This document shows positions 59,367 to 64,000 of a stretch of DNA of 64,000 bases, piece after piece. Source of the stretch: Selaginella moellendorffii (taxonomy: Eukaryota; Streptophyta; Lycopodiopsida; Selaginellales; Selaginellaceae); NCBI RefSeq assembly GCF_000143415.4, contig NW_003314329.1:212619-276618 (forward strand), read 5' to 3'. Positions within the stretch are counted from its first letter, which is position 1; every line of letters begins with the position of its first letter. The translations under genes and the position numbers were made by a program. A model generated the notes under the pieces. It made no database searches. It worked only from the letters and a program-made list of their open reading frames with translations, and was not told the origin of the DNA.

Positions 59367-61245
59367 AGCTGAGCTCCTCTCGATCTTCCTGATCTTATAA
59401 CTTCCACCACTTTGCGAGAGCTGCGATTGGAATCCTTGGTCCTGGCGATAGAGCTAGCAACCTAAAGGGATGGATCATCCTGGGGGCCTAAGTATACGCG
59501 GCCCCTAAATTAAGAGCGGCGTATATTTGTAGCTGCATTTTGGCTTTCGAATCCAATGGCTTCCTTGGATAACAAAAATGGGAAAATTTTATAGCTCCAG
59601 GGGGGAATGGAATATCCACCAGCATAATCTCCCTCTCTGTTTGGTGCCAGATTTCAGATTTTCGGGTTCTTCCTTTTTCCCATGTCTCTCTCTCACATCA
59701 AACATGCGGCGCGGCAGCTGTAGCATTTTCCCCTCTGTCCTTTTGGAACCGTACATTGCGTACGTACGCATTAGGGCGAAATAGCTCTGCGCCATCCGTC
59801 GCACTCAGCACTGTCTGCGTCACTATTGAGCTGCATCCCGGTTGGCTCCTTTGACCGGCGCTGCGTACGCTCTGGTCAACTCAAAGACCGCCGCAGCCAT
59901 TGTCCGTGGCATGAAAGGTGGCCATGCAAAAACAAAGCAATGTAAATTTTTTGCCCGGCCAGCCCACGCTGTTTTGTTTGCCCGGCTAGCTGGCTGGCCG
60001 AGTTCTTCACTTTCAACCAAAGTAAGTCTTGCTTTGATTTGCGTTGAGCGTCTACAGTACGCCAATTTCTTGTTGCTCGTCTCCTCTCCACTGAGCATAA
60101 ATAATTGCGGAGAAACTTTCGGTGATGTTTACGTTGAGCTCGCAAATGTCAATCCATTTAGTCGGACTTCTGCGGCATACGCATAGAGGAATCCCAGCTT
60201 CTCCCTCTCTTTCCCTTTTCTCTTTTCTCTTTTAGTAAAGAAAGGGAAAGCAGAGTTGAGGCTGTATCTGAGCGAGCGAGCCCCATGCCCAGCCCCACTG
60301 GACATAAATTTGCATTTTCAACTTCATAAAGCTAAGCAAATACGAAGGCAGAGATTATCGTGCGGTATAAGATCCCATTGTGACCAGTCTTTTGAACTCT
60401 ACCATCACTTAAGATCCCATTTCGATCGATCTTTTGAGCTACGGATAACACAAAGCGGTGCTTCTTTATTTTTAGATTTCCAGGCAACCACCATCTATTG
60501 TTTGGTGAGGGGGTGCAATCCATTCCTTGACGACTCGGCAACAAACGGAGGAGGAGGAGCCCTTCCCCCGGGAATTGGGGAGGTAAGCGGAGTTCTTCTC
60601 TCTATTTTTTTGCGTTCCTTTCGTACGCCGCCAGGGCAGTGACCAATCGCGGAGCAAGGGCAAATGTCCGTCCCATGCGTACACCTGATCCTTTCAACAA
60701 CCATCAAATTCAGAAGATTTTCTATTCCTCCTCTCTCTCGATCAGGAATGAAAAGGCTGTCGCACCGCCAGCCAGCACCCACCTCGGATCATCTTTGGGA
60801 AATATCAAAAACCCCACCCATCCAATCCAATCCAATTCAATTCAATCGTGATCTCAGTTAGAAGTAGTATAATAGTTCACGTGGAGAAGAGAGCGTAACC
60901 ACATCTCTGCGATCTTTCCACCGCCTTTGTCTAAATGCGGCGGCCGACGCAGCTTTGCCTGGATCAAGCACCCTGAATCACGGAGATCAAGCATCCGGGC
61001 ATTCAAACGAGACTTCGCGGTTGGAAGCGAAGTCGTCGGTCCACTGTTGCAGTGCTCTGTTTTAGGGCGTTGAATCTTCTACTAGGGCTGTACTTTGTAC
61101 TAGCAATCGGCACAACGTGTGTGTACTGGAGTACAGTTGGCGTGTTGCGCCCGGCTCTAGCCGAATAATTCAGCTATCGATAAATCCTATCTCATTCCCA
61201 TGGTTTGGAAGTTCAAAGGTTCTAAGTTGAAAGCTTGTCTTAGGT
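59367..61245. promoter_or_regulatory. Divergent intergenic region GATL / ZIP
   Basis: The 1.9 kb contain no ORF with recognisable domains. A partial repeat, AAGATCCCATT...GATC..TCTTTTGA, occurs twice near 60367-60440, and CCAATCCAATCCAATTCAAT near 60820. Promoters of both genes and the ZIP 5' UTR should be here. No RNA gene is seen. Confidence 0.5.
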
Positions 61246-62474
61246 ATGGCGCGATGGATCAGCGCCGCCTTGCTGCTGTGGGCGGGGATCATCCTCCTCC
61301 ACATCGGCGCGGCGCAATCCCACGGCGGATCCCATGACGATGATGCGGATGCGGATGCTGCTGCAGCTGATCACGATTTGCGAGACAAGGGTCTCATTCT
61401 CACCAAGGTATGGTGCTTGATCATCGCGTTCGTGGCGACCTTCTTGTCTGGAATCTCGCCCTACTTCTTCCGCTGGCATTCGTCTTTTCTGGTGCTGGGC
61501 ACGCAATTCGCCGGCGGTGTCTTCCTGGGCACCGCGCTCATGCATTTCCTCTCCGATGCCAACGAGACATTCGAGGAGAGGACCAGCAAAAGCTATCCTT
61601 TTGCTTACATGCTCGCCACCGCCGGCTACTTGCTCACCATGCTCGGCGATTGCATCATCTCCAGCGTCTACTCCAGGACCGATGCTTCTCGCCACCACGC
61701 TGATCCAGCCAAGCTACGCGATGCCGAGGCCGCCACCGCCACCGCTGGTAAGTCATCGCTACGTGCTTTCCTCATTTCCACTGAGATCCTCAGAGAAAGG
61801 CGATGATCTCACCAAGGAGGGTTCTACTGTTGTAAGTGAAGCCGTGTTTCTTCTAGGCCGACACTGACAAAATGCTGCAAATTTCCAGGAGGACAACACT
61901 CTCAACATGAAGAACATCGTCACCGCACCCGCCATCGTCAAGGAGGCGTCCTTTGGCGATAGCTTGCTACTCATCATCGCTCTTTGCTTCCACTCGGTGT
62001 TTGAGGGAATCGCGATCGGCATTGCAGGCAAGCTGGTTGACGATCCATCTCATGCGTCCCCGTGATCGATTGTGCTTCGCAGCGACCGAGAGAGACGCAT
62101 GGAGGAATCTGTGGACGATATGCCTTCACAAGCTCTTTGCCGCCATCGCCATGGGAATCGCGCTGCTCAAGATCATGCCCAACAGGCCCTTGCTCTCCAC
62201 CTCGCTCTACTCCTTCGCATTCGCCATCTCCACGCCGATTGGCGTCGCCATTGGGATCATCATCGACTCCACGACTCAGGGAGCGGCCGCGGATTGGATC
62301 TACGCCATCTCCATGGGAATCGCGTGTGGAGTTTTTGTCTACGTAGCCATCAACCATCTCCTGGCCAAAGGATTTGTTCCCGATCGCGCATCATTCTGGG
62401 ACACACCATTCTACAGATTTTTGGCGGTCGTGCTTGGCGCCGCCGTCATAGCGGTGGTGATGATCTGGGACTAG
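61246..62474 (+). CDS. ZIP family metal transporter
   Basis: Exons 61246-61747, 61794-61831, 61889-62027 and 62083-62474 sum to 1071 nt (356 residues). A signal peptide or first hydrophobic segment is followed by a His/Asp-rich stretch ([18 protein letters not shown]). TM1-3 follow (to about residue 145), then a variable cytosolic loop. The metal pathway helices carry [10 protein letters not shown] (TM4) and [10 protein letters not shown] (TM5), and three C-terminal helices end the chain. ZIP proteins carry zinc, iron or manganese into the cytosol. Intron 3 has a GC donor (GCAAGC, 62028) instead of GT. The small exon 2 was chosen because it alone restores the frame into EDNTLNMKN. Confidence 0.93.
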
Positions 62475-62578
62475 AACACTACACACTTTTTCACTTTCGA
62501 AAGGCTGTCACACTTTTTTTTATATACGTTTAAGTGTAGAGAGATTTGGTTCTTCACTGTACGGTGTCGTCGTCCGTC

Positions 62579-64000
<1,422 letters not shown>

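Noticed and set aside
59842-60186. Small plus-strand gene of 114 codons between GATL and ZIP
   Set aside because: No domain, ordinary composition for upstream DNA, and no splice or codon signals supporting coding.

Overview
The window looks like nuclear DNA of a land plant. Its conserved genes include an intron-containing H3.3, the augmin subunit AUG7, a GATL glycosyltransferase, an FPF1-like protein, a Tic22-like protein, a ZIP transporter and an S6 kinase. Several introns are only about 45-60 bp, intergenic gaps are as short as 7-36 bp, and plant-type TTTAGGG repeats occur. Such tiny introns next to heavily nested retroelements fit a lycophyte such as Selaginella best; the genus is inferred, not shown.

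Positions 1-46692 are almost entirely nested mobile DNA. A repeat family (1-388, and 4217-6193) is interrupted by two solo LTRs with 5-bp target duplications (1434-2591, 4461-6049). A Ty3/gypsy element follows (6194-14076), with LTR, tRNA-type primer site, gag, protease, RT/RNaseH and integrase, all broken by stops and a frameshift. From 14077 to 28236, and again from 40566 to 46692, lie copies of a large non-coding LTR element (LARD-like). Its 1.6-1.8 kb LTRs carry a purine minisatellite and a conserved module. Two copies lie head to head as a 9.4 kb inverted repeat (14077-23486). At its centre is a 194-bp LTR containing a 5S-rRNA-derived Pol III promoter (Cassandra type), joined to the primer site and leader of the large element.

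Between two oppositely oriented LTR halves lies a 12.3 kb segment with perfect 20-bp terminal inverted repeats (28237-40565). It carries a nonsense-broken DUF7869-type transposase on the minus strand. Divergent to it is a multi-exon plus-strand unit with a candidate ParB/Srx-like domain, a long acidic linker and an FCP1/NLI-like HAD phosphatase domain. About twenty copies of a 22-bp palindrome, core TGGCATGAGGCCTCATGCCA, are scattered through it, including inside several very short introns. This is the best candidate for an undescribed system: a large transposon with a possible palindrome-binding protein and a phosphatase-like partner.

From 46693 to 50453 the sequence holds relics: a decayed LINE reverse transcriptase and an Hsp70 (HSPA12-like) pseudogene. 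From 50520 to the end the window is ordinary, gene-dense host sequence: histone H3.3, an unrecognised nuclear-looking protein with a duplicated exon, SAP30BP/HCNGP-like, Tic22-like, FPF1-like, AUG7, GATL, ZIP transporter and S6 kinase (cut by the window end).
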